64,000 nt of DNA from positions 1 to 64,000 of the forward strand of contig JASANG010001695.1 in the NCBI GenBank assembly GCA_030248215.1. Direction: 5' to 3'. Origin of the DNA: Enoplolaimus lenunculus (lineage: Eukaryota; Nematoda; Enoplea; Enoplida; Thoracostomopsidae). The notes below the pieces were generated by a model, which did not search any database, was not told where the DNA came from, and saw nothing but the letters and a program-made list of their open reading frames with translations. Below are positions 9,338 to 24,300 of the stretch, in pieces (position 1 is the stretch's first letter; each line of letters opens with the position of its first letter). Made by a program: the position numbers and the translations under genes.

Positions 9338-12300
9338 CTAAAAATATGACAATAAAACTAGGCATTCGCTATACTGGCCCTACCTACGAAAACCTCCCCG
9401 TAGCTAATTGTGCAGAAACAAATGAAAATGGCGATAACGATGATGATGATGATGATGAAGATAATGAAAGCTCGGGCGATAATGACAGTAACACTGACGA
9501 ATCGATCAGCGACTATGAATCTGTTGGGAACAATGATGAGGAGGACCGCTTATGACTAGAAGTACGGTTCAGATTCATTTCATTAAAATAGTTTTTTTCT
9601 TGCTAAGAATGGTCTGGGTAAAGGGCCACCATCCACTACAGTGTGGTACTTTTCATATATTCAATCTGAGCAACGGGCCACCGTCTGGTTTTTCCGATAT
9701 GATCATGAAATTCTGCCTAAGTTTTGAATTTTGCATATTATTACATATGCCACAAACTTTTGTGTTATATGAGCTACATTTTGTATATGAAACGTTTTTC
9801 AATCGCGAAAACCTATACAAAGTTATGCTCATATTCCGAAAGCTTAAAACTTCAAGCTAGTGTTTCTCAATAATGTAACTTTTGACGGTGGTCCGTAGCT
9901 CAGAACTGGGACGAGGAGGACATCAACCTGGAAAAATTTGGAGCGATCAAGCGTTTACTGTTTTAAAGGATAATTCCATTTGATAATGCTTTTTCTTTTA
10001 CGTTACTCCCTTTCGATACTTATTTATCTTATAAACTCTATGTGGGTATAACTATTTAAATTAACTCACCATAGCATCTCGTTCAGCAGTCAGCAACTCA
10101 ATCGCTTCTTTATTTGCTTTGGTTACTTGCTCAGTCGCAATGCGTTGCGCGTCCAAATCTTCACGATAGGCCACCACATCAAGATCTCGTTGTGATAGTT
10201 GGTCTGTGAGCTTTTGAATTTGACTAAAACCAGGTCCGGTAGATACTAGACCTCCAAACGTTAAACGGTCAAACTTGTGGATCAAAATGTTCAAAACGAC
10301 CGTGCATTTCGCGCCTACCATTACCTTGGCAGCTATTTCGAAACCTATCATTAACTAGAAACAGATGGTACACACATCAGAGAAAACAACCCAAATTCTA
10401 AATTTATTGATCTAAAGGGCCCCTCCTGAAATCAGAATCGACAAACGGTTATACCCTATTCATAATAATTTTTCTTATCAACTGAGTAATGTATCCCCTG
10501 AAAAATTAAAAGATACTCGTCGACAATAAAATTTTTAACTTTGAAAAATTCTTAAAAGTTATAACTGAAACCACAACAATATCTATATTATTATTTTTAT
10601 CAATAACAAAAAAGTTGACCCTTTTCATAAAACTATTCCACTCTGCTAAAACAAAGTATATACTACTTTGTAATATTTTTCGTTTTTGATCGAACCAACT
10701 TACGCAGTTTTCTCATCTAACATTTTCACCTGGTCTTGTGTAGCCCCAGAGCTTTCTGCAAGCTTAGATTCCTGGAAAAAGAAAAATAAATTAAAATACA
10801 AGCCCCATCAGCAGCACTATTTGACAAAATATTAATACATTAATTCTACAATCATACAGGAAATGGATGAAGAAACAAGATAAAGGTTAGCTCTATACTT
10901 ATCGAGCAGCACCATGCGTCGCTGATCGCACGGATACAAGTGCCGACACTAAAAACCAAGTTCATTAAAATCAATCAAAGCCCATTTAAACGTATCGCCC
11001 ACAAAATAAATGCACCGACTTCTTTAAACTAGAATGTAAGCCGTGTTATCAAGTATTATTTCTTTGCCCCAAACTGAGATAAACGGCTAAACTAAAACCG
11101 CACCGCAGACTCTTCTCCCAGAAATAAGGTTAAATGTTTTCTAGTGTACACCATTGCATCGGTACTCTTATCCCAAAATACTTTCTACTCGTTTTCAAAT
11201 CAAACTAAAAATAAATTGTTACCAATTTCCGTAATTCCACCGACAACTGTTCAATTTCATCTGTTTTCGCTTTCATTTGAGACGTATGCGCAGTCTGTAA
11301 GTATTGCTTTTCGCCTGAAAGTTTGTCACGTTCTGCAGTCAACGATTTGACTTCGTCGTTTGCAGACGTTGCCGACCTAAAAGTTATTAAAAAATTTATT
11401 GCTTTCACAGCACATATTAATATAAGAACGAAATTTATTGGTCAACTATTTCTACAAAAACTACCTCTGGGTTATAATACAACAAAAATTCACATCATCC
11501 ATCAATATCGTTCACTTACTTTCTACTCTGTTCCAATGTAGCGTTTAGCCGTTCGATTTCAGACTTCAGATTTAAAATTTCGGCTGTCTAAAACAAACTA
11601 CTTAACTATGTTAATAGACAATCACGAATGTTTGGAGGTCTGCACAACGATTTGGTGCCCGACTATGTATTTCGTTCAAGGTCTCGTGTTGCGTAATCTT
11701 TGGAAAGATACAAGTTACCCACGTGTCCACATTATGTGTATGTAACGAAATTTTTTAAAACTTTCCAAAAAGCTTTGTTTTTGATACATTTATTCAGACA
11801 AAAATCACACAAAATCGAACATTTTCATCCATTCAACGCTAGCAAACACGAAACATACATCAAATCACTAGCAGTAGCAGTCCAAACAACCCACCCACCT
11901 GTGTTTTTTCGACTTCATTCGCCTTTGCCAGTTTGTCTTTAATACTATCCAGTTGCGATGTTGCATCTGAACATAGAAAATGAACAATTAATACTATTCA
12001 GTTGAGATGCTGCATCTGAAAATAGAAAATGAACAATCATTTAGGAATTAGGGTTACGTTATACTTGTCGTGTGGCGCTGTCTACCGCGGCAAATTAAAA
12101 AATTTTCGTTTGCACATTCTGATGCGATGCCACACGGCAGTTCATGTGCGTTGCCGTACGTTATAGGGCGCTGGACGGCTTTACAATTACATTTTAACGC
12201 TCCACGTTTTCTGCATATTATATTATTGCCTATAAAACAATTCATATACCAGCCGCGTCCCGTACGAAACAAAGTCAATCGCAGCAAAACACTTAAAAAT

Positions 12301-15300
12301 TTCATTTAATCTTGACTTCTGCTGATTGATACGATAAACCCAAAAAAACCTAATTTTGGTTTATATTTCATTGAAAATTTTCATAATTATACGAGAGCGT
12401 AGCGGTATAGGGCTCAGCTGCAGCTCTCCTAGAAAAATTGTCGTCCTTCACGAAACGCGCTACCTCGCTTGTAAGATCTGTAAAATGAACCACTTCCACA
12501 AGCAAGAACGGCTTTGCTGTCCCCCTATGCATACGCATTAGAAAACCCTATAATCAATAATGTATTTTCCGCAACGCGGCCGGCTGCATCATTCTATACC
12601 TGCATTTGAACCGGTAGCATTTTTCAATTCAATTTCTTTTTCTTGAATTTCCGAAGCCTAAAACAGTAAAATACCCTTCAAACAAGCTGTATTACGACAA
12701 TATAGCTGTTTCAAAAATCCTACATAGTAGCGATCATGACACCGTCCAACTAATTTCCAAAAAATCGGATAGCCTCAATTGATTGATTAGATAGAATAAC
12801 ACGGCTTTATACGCGTTATTATCCCGACATTCAAAGTTAACGCTTACATTATGCTTAAGACTATGCAATGGCGTATGCACAGGTAAGCTTTCTCCCAATT
12901 TAATCCTAAGCTTGAGTATGTGAGGAAGCGTACAAGAACCAAGCAACGCTCACTGTAGCCAACGGAATGTCCTGTCAGCACTTCAAGCTACAAGTCTTCA
13001 CTCGTGTAACCAGAAAAAATTTTCCATGGTGGGACAGCCTATTATGTATTTCCGAACACAATCTTAGAACCAAATTTTTCATTCGAGACATTTTCAAAGA
13101 CAGACAAATTACCGTTTCAAAATTTTCCAACAAAAATTCATTTCGGAAAATAGCATCGTTCTCATTCTCATCACTTTCCCCCCTTACAAACCGCGGGGTC
13201 ACCTTCGAGATATCCCTTAACCTCAGATTCGACAGTATCAAAAACATCTGTCAATCATCTTGCAGAACATACAGTAATAATAATAATAATATACCTGTTT
13301 TGCGAGCGTTTCTTTCGTCGCGTTCAGCTCGCGTTCAAGCTTCGACAATTTTGCTGCTGATTCCAATTCTTGCGTTTTCAATTTTTCACGTAATTCATTT
13401 TCGCTTTTGCGGACGCCATCCAAGCTTTCTTCTAAATCGCGTATCTAAAACGAGAAAAACAAATTTTGAAAACCGAAAACACACGTTTATAATACTTGCG
13501 CAAACCCTAGACTACAGTTCTACAGTAATTTCCGCTACAATACGACATATAATATATACTGTCAAGAGTGGATAATGACAAGAGTGTGCAACGCTTGGAG
13601 TCTTGCTAGATACAAAATGTACCACCGGGCGTTGCGTTTTTGGCCTTTCTTTAGAGGGGGGTCGCTATCACATGAATATCCCTAAATTCAACTATAAAAG
13701 AAACATGCATGACGCCGCATACATAAAGTGCCATGGTTCGCACCGGGTGTACACCCCTCTAAATAAGGGGGAGTATGGCAAAAACACAGCGCGTGCCGGG
13801 TACATTCTTTTCTGCTTAGAATGTGCCCAGTTGTACACTCCTGTTAAATCGCAATTATCCACTCTTGATACTATGCATTGCAGATCACAGGTGTGCACAT
13901 GTAATCTAAATATATATGTACACTAATTATTATAGGATAGCCAAAGCCTTAAGTTCTGGTTAATAATCATTACACCAAAGCCAAAGCCTTGTGCCCAGTT
14001 GTACGCTCCTGTTAAATCGCAATTATCCACTCTGGATACTATGCATTGCAGATCACAGTTGTGCACATGTAATCTAAATATATATAGGTACACTAATTAT
14101 TATAGCATAGCCAAAGCCTTCATTTCTGGTCACCAATCATTACAGCATAGCCAAAGTCTTAATTTCTGGTCACTAATCATTACAGCATAGCCAAAGCCTT
14201 AATTTCTGGCAAAGGACGTACTAAAAAGTATGTATTATATTTTACCCTACGCCAATTAAACGTCAGTTTTACCATTTCAGACCCTTGCATACACTACCAG
14301 ATCCCTAGAGATGGCAATGGGAGGTGTACCTTCCCAGTCAAAATAATTTTAGAGATAAATTGGTAACGTTTCCTCCACCTTACAAATTTTCAACTTCGCA
14401 TTGTCCCAGCCAATTTATTCAACTCTCCCGTACCAGTTACTGTTAGTACACGTCAAAAATATTGCATGGGGCGCTGTTTGCATCACAGTAATACATTAAC
14501 AGTAATAAAGGTACGCATCTTTTACTTCATTGTTTGACTGCCGTTTAGACTCTCTGCCGCTCGGCACTCTACGGTTGCGGTATACTCTACTGATGCGGAC
14601 GCCAGCGTCCGGTAATTTTTAAAACATCTTACAGCGCCGCGCGCCGGCGTCTGGCGCGTGCGGGCAGGATCCGGCGGCTCGCGGCGAATATAGCGCAACC
14701 CTAATGGATTCTAACGTATTATCCTAAACTGCAAACTCCAGGTCTAAAATATTCGATGATTTATTATACAACACAACATCTTGGTTTGTCGCTTGCTTCG
14801 CTTGCGAAGGTTCCTACAAGTTTTCGACTTGCACTCATGTGGCCATATGGCTCATGGTTGTGGCCATATGGCTCATTGTTAGACCAATTTCCGAGACAAC
14901 TTCAAAGCTAACTGGAAACGAACGGAAATTTCGCCCAACCAAATCTCGGATCTTCAGCAGAGAAATCTTGGATCCGATTTTAAGCGAAGACGAAACAGTT
15001 GTTTTGATGCGATTCTCAGTCCAATTTCTATGAAACTATTTTTTGCTGCATATCTCGGTCTCGGGCAATTTTTGGACCGAACACAAAAAATAAAATATTT
15101 CTAACAAAACTTTGAGAGAATGTATTTTTCGAATATGTTTGTTGTTTTAGCGACAAAAAAATTGTCGGTATCTGCTAAAAATTGCTGGATAACACTAAAA
15201 TTATACTGCAAACGGCATTTGTTTTTCATTTAAAAATCAACAAATAATACATATATGTTCATTGTGAACGTTGAGAATAAAAAGTAAAAATGTAACTTCG

Positions 15301-18300
15301 AAGTTTTAGTTTGGTTTTTGAAACCTTTTTCAACGCGCAAAAAAACTGAGACCGACCAAGACCAGCCAAATACAAAACGCTTGCCGAAACCGAGACCACC
15401 AGTCCCTGACCGTTGGACTGCAATAATTTGAAAAATTTTACAAAAAATGCGCAAATTAACTTCACCTTTTTAAGAAGTTACAATAATTACTAGTAACTGC
15501 TAATCAACAGTCTTGTACGTGTACTGTAGTGACCCGAATAAGAGGGAGCTGACATCTATTTGGCATCTCAAGAAGCTACCCCACCTGTTGCTCTGTTACG
15601 GACTGTTATTTATTTTTAACGCGCGCTCCGCCGACCTTCGTTACTGATATATATCTGGTATTGCAACTATCCGTTGAATTAAACGTTTATTTGTCTTGTA
15701 TCAATTACTTGAGCGATAATTCAAGGTTATACTTTGGATGTACTTTCAGAACTTAAGTACGCTTTAAAGTTTCAAACTCAACTTTATTTGATCATGAAGT
15801 CATTTATACAGTACAGTTGGGATAATTGACATTTATGGACTCTTATTAGGGTTTAAGGACTCTATCTGCTAACGGACTCTTATTAGAGATACGGACTCCC
15901 ATTGACTGGGACTCAAAAATCGGCCCTCTTATTCGGGTCATTACAGTATAGTAATTGCTTACCTACAGTAAACATTACTATTTTATGAACCAGGAACCAG
16001 ATATCTAGTCACACTTTAACATTCAAGTGCAACCAACACAGAAACAAAGAATACAACGCAAAGTGAATACTAAAAATAGGAGCAAATTTTCCGTAACTAA
16101 ACCAAACCGTCAAAAACCCACAGCCGATACAAAATTCTGAATCTGGCAGGTTCGTCGCCAAAACGGCCCCCAGTCCACCATCAAAACTATTGACCCCACG
16201 AAATGGTCCAAAATTCGCTAGCAAAAGTCATCTTAGTTCCTTGTACTCAACTCATGATTAGTTTAAGCTTTTCCCTAGCAAGTTGAACTGCCTGCAATCC
16301 TGTATTTTGGTCGATTTTTCTCAAAATATCGACATTGGCCCGAGTACTGTGTTGTATCATTTCGAACCTCAATCGTATTATCAGGGTGCAACACAAATTA
16401 ATAAAAATGCCTTAAACGCAATCGTACAGTGAAAATGGCGAAAAAAACAATTTTAAGCGTTTTTTTCCTTCTTAATATTACCGCAATTTACAATTCTACG
16501 CGAGTTAACATGCGGCATTTGACAAATGTTTAAGCTGAAGCACTCAACTGCTACTTTGAACAAAATCCACCAAATTGTTAACCGTCACTAGCGACGATGC
16601 CGACGCTGATTAGTTGAAAAACCCATCAAAAACCGTTAAAACAAGCTAAATTTCAACGTTTCAAGCACAAAACGATTTACCACCGACAGTACTAGAAAAT
16701 AGCGGAAAATTACACTAACCAGCGTTTTACTTATACATTGTTTAATACATCGCCGCTAATTGGCGACTAAGCATAAATTTTAAAGCGGATTCAAACACCT
16801 GTCTTTATCTTATTTCAAATTCAAATTGTTTTCACACCGCAAACTGAGCTACGTTTAAAAAAAGTTGAATATCGAAAATGGTTTTGACGAATTTGACGTT
16901 GACTTGTTTGTTTATATAACCGTTCGTTGACCGCGCCCGTAGCCAAGGCGGCACCACTGTGCGGGCTCACCTCAACTGGAAACATTTTGGCCCCGTAGAG
17001 AATTTTCAACCTTGCTTGTAAAACTCATTGAAAACCCTTGAATGCCCCTCCTGAAAAAGTTTTAGCCCCCCCCCTAGCAAGGTAAGCTGGCTACAGGCCT
17101 GCCGGCGATGCATAATACGACAAAAAAATAAAGTAATAAACGCAACACCTTTCGCTTCGCAGTTATCAAGTGTGAATGGGCCGTTTCAAGTGTGTTATCT
17201 GTAGATCGTTGGCGCGGCTGAAAGAGACAAATAGCGTATTTCCAAATACACCACAATACTATTATGAACCTTCCAGGGATCGGCCGGATATCCGGTTCCG
17301 GTTTAATATCCGGCAAAGTCCGACATCCGGTTCCAGTATCCGGTATAAACCTAGCGGGATATGGGATATTTGTGGTTGTGGTTCCAAATATTATAAAACT
17401 GTGTTTTTGCACGTCACACTACTAGATTATTTTGTAGCGACTGCAAGTGCGAGCAATTCATGAATGGACACTGACATGGAATGAAAAATCCAAACCAAAA
17501 ATTAATCTTAAATCCATAAATACATATTTTTGCTCGACTCAAATATTTCCAACAGTGTACAAATTTAGATCCTATATCCGGGTTAACATCCGGCTTCGGT
17601 TCCGGTACAAAATTCACTATCCGGCTGCGGTTCCGGTATCCGGTAAAATGAATATCCGGTCGGTCCCTGGAACCTTCATGGGTACAAGGGATACTATCGG
17701 CAACCCCGTCGCTAATAAATTCAATATGCTCACGGGTATGCATGAGTTATAATACAAGGGCGTATAGAAGCGGATGAATCGAAGGCATTCAATCCCCGCC
17801 TGAGGCTTAAGAATAACCGTGTGGGTCAAGAGTTCAACAAATTTTTGTAGGTTTACATTTGACTACGCCCCTGCTACAATACAGTGCTCTGCACGAGTGC
17901 ACGCATAGCAATTTGTGCTACGACATATATATTATGTTACACACAAGTTGTGCTAAGGTTTATTAATAGTGCAACACAGTTGAGTTATGCAGTAAAGCGT
18001 TAAAAGCTCTTGTACATTTTCTCCCACAGGCTTAGGCTCAGCCTCAGATTTAGGTTTAGGAACACGCTTGCCTAAGCTTAAAAAAGTTTTCTAAATCTAG
18101 GCCTTACACTTTAAATGTGGAGAAAAGGGTACAACGGCCGTCTAATTATGTTTAAAACCCTAGTCTACACTGCTAGGCACATGCACTACAAAACGTTACA
18201 GACAAAAGCTAGTGCAACAAAAACGAGTTCTTGTTCGTGTTGAAAATAATTGGTCACTATTTTTAGACGAAATTTCCTGCGCCTACATTCAAAGATGCAG

Positions 18301-21300
18301 GAACCGCCATTTTTTACGGTTTTGTGGCAAATTATTCGCAATTACTTAAATATTGGAAACATTGTCTTTGAAAAATTATTATTTCGAAATCAGTACTTTT
18401 GCAACTAATCTAATTTTGTTCATAAACAATGTTCGATTAAAGCTCTAACGTGTTTTCACTAAACTTGACGATGAAATAGTTAAAAATTAGCTCACGCCAC
18501 TTTTGGCTAGTTTTTTAAAAAGCAGAAAAATCAATTCGACGATAAAAATTATTTCAAATTCCGATTCCTGTTCCTGCTCCTGCAAAATTTCAATTCCAGC
18601 TCCTGACTTAGTTTTTATTGGAACCCTGTTCGACAGCCAATTAAGGCCACACCAGCGGTTTGAGAAACACCCCATTGCTCATTACGACAAGTCAGAGTTA
18701 ATGGTTAAATGACACCTGACACTCAATATTCTAACGTCGGCTTATGTTCAACTACAAGCAAATAATGAAATAAATAACAATAAACTCAACTAAGCAAAAA
18801 ACAAAGAAGCAAAAAGAAATAAAATAAGCACAACAAATAACAAACGAAAGACTATCTCCGGAACGGGCAGAAAATAGATCTCCGGCTCCGGTACACTGAT
18901 TGCCACTACTACTACTACCACCACCACTACTACCACTACTACTACTACAACTACTACTAACAACATAACTTTACAAATAAAAATAATAGCAAATAACAAC
19001 AAAATTAATAATATGCCAACAAAACAATAAACAAATGTGTCAAAATAACAATAATAATAAAATAACTAAAATATAAAATGCTTTCGAACCCTTTAAGTTA
19101 AATGCAGTTCCAAAATATCCGATAATCGAACCAAAAATAGATGAGATTAAACAGCGTTCACACTATTTAAATACAAAACCCTCTACAAAATAACAAAACA
19201 GTGAAAAACCAAAATAAACCAACACAAGTGATAATGTTTACAATAAACTGCCAGAAACCTGTATTTTAAATAATCAAACCAGGAGCTGTGGCTTCGGCTT
19301 CGATAAAGTTTATATCTGAAGTTGTGTTTCAGCAGTGAAATTTGAACATTTTAAATGAATGCATCTTTTCTGCAACTTTTTAATTTCGGCAATAAGTTTG
19401 GGTCTGCAATTACGGTGGTGCTATTACTGAATCAAAATTGTGCACCAAATTTTACACACCATTTGCTACGGCAAAACCTCGCAAACGTGCAACTCTGAAT
19501 ATAACGTCAAACTTGGCATACTCTATTCAGTGGCGGATCCAGGGAAGGCTCACAAGACTCGAGCGTTCCTGAAATTTCACAACTCAAACGAACCTTCCCT
19601 TTTAAATCTCAAACTCAGCTGTTCAAAGTATTGCTAGGTCCTTCAGATATAAACATATCATACATCCCCGATGGCCCGCGCGGAGATCTCCGTGACTCCT
19701 GTTTAAAAGAAAACGCGCGGGTCGTAGGCGTAGCCTCACTCTTCGATGCCTTCTGTTTCCGGTCTCGGGTGATCTCAGTTTTTGACCGAGACCGCATATA
19801 CTGGACATTCTGCTTAAATGCCCACTCTTACCGAGACTCTCGTCATCCTAGACAGCATTATGCCTCAACTTTAAACGTCAATGTTTCACACTCGATTTCC
19901 CAAAAGTTACTTTCATTCTGAATAATTTCCGCTCACCTTCTTCCCACTATCTTTTGGTGACGCCTCATCAGCCGTCTTCACTGGCGTCTCCGTTGATTTC
20001 CGCTTATCGCCACCAACACCGGCTGTAGTGGCCATTTCAGCCAGCTTCGCTTCTGCATCTTGACGAGCGCACGTTTCTTCCTCGATACGAAACGTCAAAT
20101 CATCGGTGCGCTTTCGTTCTTCTTCCAGCGCATCTTCCAAGCGTTTCCGTTCACTTTCGACTGTATCAAGCCGCAACTGCAACTCATCGAGTGTGACGCT
20201 AGAGTTGTTGCTGTCACCAGCAAGACGAGCGAGCTCTTGTTCGGCCTGAAACACAGTGCAGAATGCATATAAAACAACGCCGTAGCTAGGAGGGCGGATC
20301 AGAAGTCAACCCCCTTTCGGCAATTTTGTAGTTGGGTGTTTAGACACGATTTCAGTTTGCAAAACAACAAACCCATTTGATTTTTATACAACGAAACACC
20401 CTTTCCGAAATCCTGGCTACGCTCATGTATAAAAATGACCTACCGAACTGCCGACTAGAGCCCAAAGTCTAACATAGTCAAATTCTGACAATTTAATAAT
20501 ATAACCTCTTTAAGCAGTGTCGCTAAGCCGAAATCTAAAACAATCAAAGATTCTAAAAAATTTAGGCACCACATCTCTAACTGCCAGCTACGCCTAAACT
20601 GAACCTAGGACGGATGACTTGCGAAAATTTTCGGCAGCATTTTGCTCACATTGACACAAAAACACCAAAGCCTAAACCTAACGGTACAAATTTTCAAAGT
20701 TTAAACACGATTGTACGCAAAATTCGGTCAAAAAGTTTAATGTTGACCTCAATGATGACACCACGACTAATAATGCACTCGATTGAACAAAAATTCAACT
20801 CTTATAATCAATGCAGCGGTGTTAAAATTTAATAAAGACAAGGTGTTCATTGAATACAAAATAAAGACAAGGTGTTCATTGGATACTAAGAGCTTGCGAT
20901 GGAATGTTCAATGTACAAAAAACGAAAAAAAGCTGCCAGATCACATTGCTAAACTACACGTCAGTATTAGCTTAACCATACAAAATATCAAAAGATTATT
21001 TTGTATTTTTCACTGTTACGTTTATTTCAAACCACTAAGTTCATGAATAACACAAAATTTATGCGTTACAAAGAGGAATCTGCCCTCCACTAAATTTCTT
21101 GGTTAGCCAGCGACGTTGGGCAGTCCTGCAGAATCACGTGCCTATAGTATTGTTAAAATAAAAAATACTATAAAATTTACGAAAAAACACTACAAAATAT
21201 ACCGCTAACCTTTTCAGCTTTCTGCGACGCTCGTGCCATTTCTGCGCGTTCCATTTCTCGTTCACGAAACAATTGTTCAATATGTTCATCTTTTTCTTTG

Positions 21301-24300
21301 ATCGCTTCCTATAAATTTAACAACATTAACAATTATATACTTAGCCCACAGTTTATTCATCTACACATTCCGACAGTGTTGTAGGGTTCTGAACCAGATA
21401 CGACTAACACAATCGGCTATGTAAACGTTGCTCAGCAAGCCGAAGCTCTTGAGACTTGTATATAAGATATTATTACTAAAACACATACATTTGTTTGTCG
21501 TTACCAAAATTTTTTGGTTTTGAATTTAAATCCATAGTTAAGCAACCACCAAATCCTAATTGAGCAACTACTTTAACACCAGGATTTTACCTGTAACGCG
21601 GCAAGATTAGCGCTGAAGGGCAATGGAGAATCGTTGTCGCCAAGCGGTGACGCTCTCAATCCAGGACGCTAAAAATAAATTAAAATACTGTCAAATTTAA
21701 AACTTTTCACTGCGTCAGTCTGCTATGTTGTACACCCACACCATATATATGTCGTGCCCCAAACAGCTATTTACCCCAACTGGCCCCTGGAACGTCCCAA
21801 ACGACAACTGCTGTTCGGGACAGCTCAAACAGCTGTTGGCAAATAGCTGTTTGGGACACGACTTATATACCAAAAACACCCGAGTAATATAATCTAATAT
21901 TCTAGGACTTTACATAGTTCAAAAATATACAAAACGTAAATTTTAGTCTATAAAGATCTTGTTTGAAATAAACCCCAAATTTATGACTATAAAAGTTCAC
22001 TGCAGCTACGTTGCTTACATTAATTTAAGGGCCACAAACCGCACGTTTCCGAGAACTGTTTATGTCGTAGCCCAAGTCGTAATTCAGCCCAATTTCGAAT
22101 TGGGCTAGTCCAAAGCGGAATTACGACTTGGGCTAGCTCAAGGCGGAATCATGTCTGATAGAGCTGGGCGTTTTCTGATGGGTTACTTCTGAGCGGCAAA
22201 TTAGCTTAGTAAAACAAACACCTTGGTAGCCAACAGGTACTTAACGATTACTTAGCCAATAAAAAAGAGTATTAGCATCAGCTAATCGTATTTGAGTCGC
22301 CCATTTGTTCATGCGACGTTTTTGAATATTGTTTCAAGCCAACAGACACCCTAAATCGATATTATATTTATCAATTCAAATTATCCATACAGTCACAATT
22401 TTTAGTTCCGATTTCGATTCCGAATAAAATTACGTTATAAATTTGCTTTTCCGATTCCGATTCCGGTATAGTCCAGTACCGCATTGCCCCCTAGTTTGGT
22501 AACATTCAGCTTGTCCCAGCAAATAACTACGATATATATACACCCCTAGAATATTCTGCGATACTGTGACAAAATTTCAAATTACCACTTAAGCGTCTAA
22601 AGCAAGAAATATATCATTGTTAGGGATGTGCCGATACCAAAATTGTTGCCGATGCCGATACCGATTCTTATTTTCAAATTTTGCCGATGCCGAACCGATG
22701 AAGATGCCGATTCCAACTTTAGTACACCATGCTTAATAAGCAGATATAATACTACATTACGTTATTATATGAAGGCTTAAACGCTAACCATCATAAACGA
22801 TTATAATTTCATAAGAACGGTTAATTTCAATTAATTGTTTCAAACACAAACACAACAGAGATAACAATTTTCCTGAGCAGACACACTATTGTGCGCCCAG
22901 AAATGAAATTGATAGCATTGCGACCGACTGTAATGTGCAAAAAGTATCGGCAAAGAATCAGCAATTTTTTTGCAGTGCCGATGCCGATACTCCCGAAACG
23001 TGCCGATTATTACCGATGCCGATGCCGATTAATCGGCACATCCCTAATCATTGCACGCCGGTCAAAAATACTCAAAACATCTACGATATCCGCAGTAAAT
23101 AACCGAAATAACCCGTCTCAGAAACGAAACCGGATAATGAAAAAATGATGCGTTTCGATCGGGCTCGAATAGTTTTAAATGTAACAGGTATATAACGAAA
23201 TCACAACAATCCTAATTACATAATATTTTACCAAAAACATAACGAAATTGTTCCATAATTCTACAATGCAAAAAATGGTGAGTGGAGTTTGAGTCTAGCG
23301 GAACCCAGTTCGACTCAGTTTGTGTAGTCCCGAAAAGTCTATTTCGGAGAGAGTCAATTTGACTCGTCATGTTTTGCAGTGTCCGAACCCCGGCCTGGTA
23401 CTGAACCTAAGCCTAAGCATAAGCACAAGCCTTACTCCAAAAGTAAGTTTACCTAAGTCTAAAAGTAAAAGCCTAAACTTCCCAGTCTGCAAGTCGCCAG
23501 TTTCCTTGTCTCCCACTGAAAAGGACCCTATAATTAACATGGACTACCGAACTAAACACTGTCATTTAAATCGTTTCACTCTGCAAGCTGAGCTTAACTT
23601 CCAATTCACAAAATTATTAATTCTCACTATAACTGGAGTAGATCCCCACTCCAAGCGCAACCTTAGCGCATCTTCGCATACCGCTTGCCATCAAACCATA
23701 CAAAATTGGTAAAAAAATCACATAAACACACCTACCACGCAGCTCATAAGCCTAAACCGACTCCGAAATATCATTGCGTACAGCGATTCAGTCGGCTGAC
23801 CTTCTCCAGCCTCTATAGCCCCCGACTGTTATCCGTTATTACCCTTTTCCAAAAATAACTATTATTCTTAAATTGTTGAAATTCATTGCTAAATGTAGAA
23901 AGTCGCTTTATACATATCTAATCAGCATATCATCTAACATTAATCACAGACACAGACACACATACATCTTAAATATACGCAAAGTATAATACATAAAACA
24001 CAGAGTATAACAAGAATTCCGGTTCCGCTCATACGAATATTTGGCATTTTTCACTATCCGGTTGGTTCCGGTATTAAAACAAGCACTTTTGTTTACCATA
24101 TTTTCCGGCGGTTTCCCAAGTCATTAATTTTTTTGCATCAAAACTTAATATTTGAATAACGTTTCTGACGAATCTCCTACCTTCGGTCGAATCACAGTAC
24201 GTACACTCCTGCCGCTAACGAAGTCGACTAATTAATTCGGTTGCATCATTGATAAACAACCATAACAGACACAAAAATATATATGCAATTTTTCTTCAAC

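Noticed and set aside
12967-13575. 202-codon plus-strand frame
   Set aside because: It lies antisense over CLIP exon 10 and its introns; the exon with matching phases and splice sites explains the openness.
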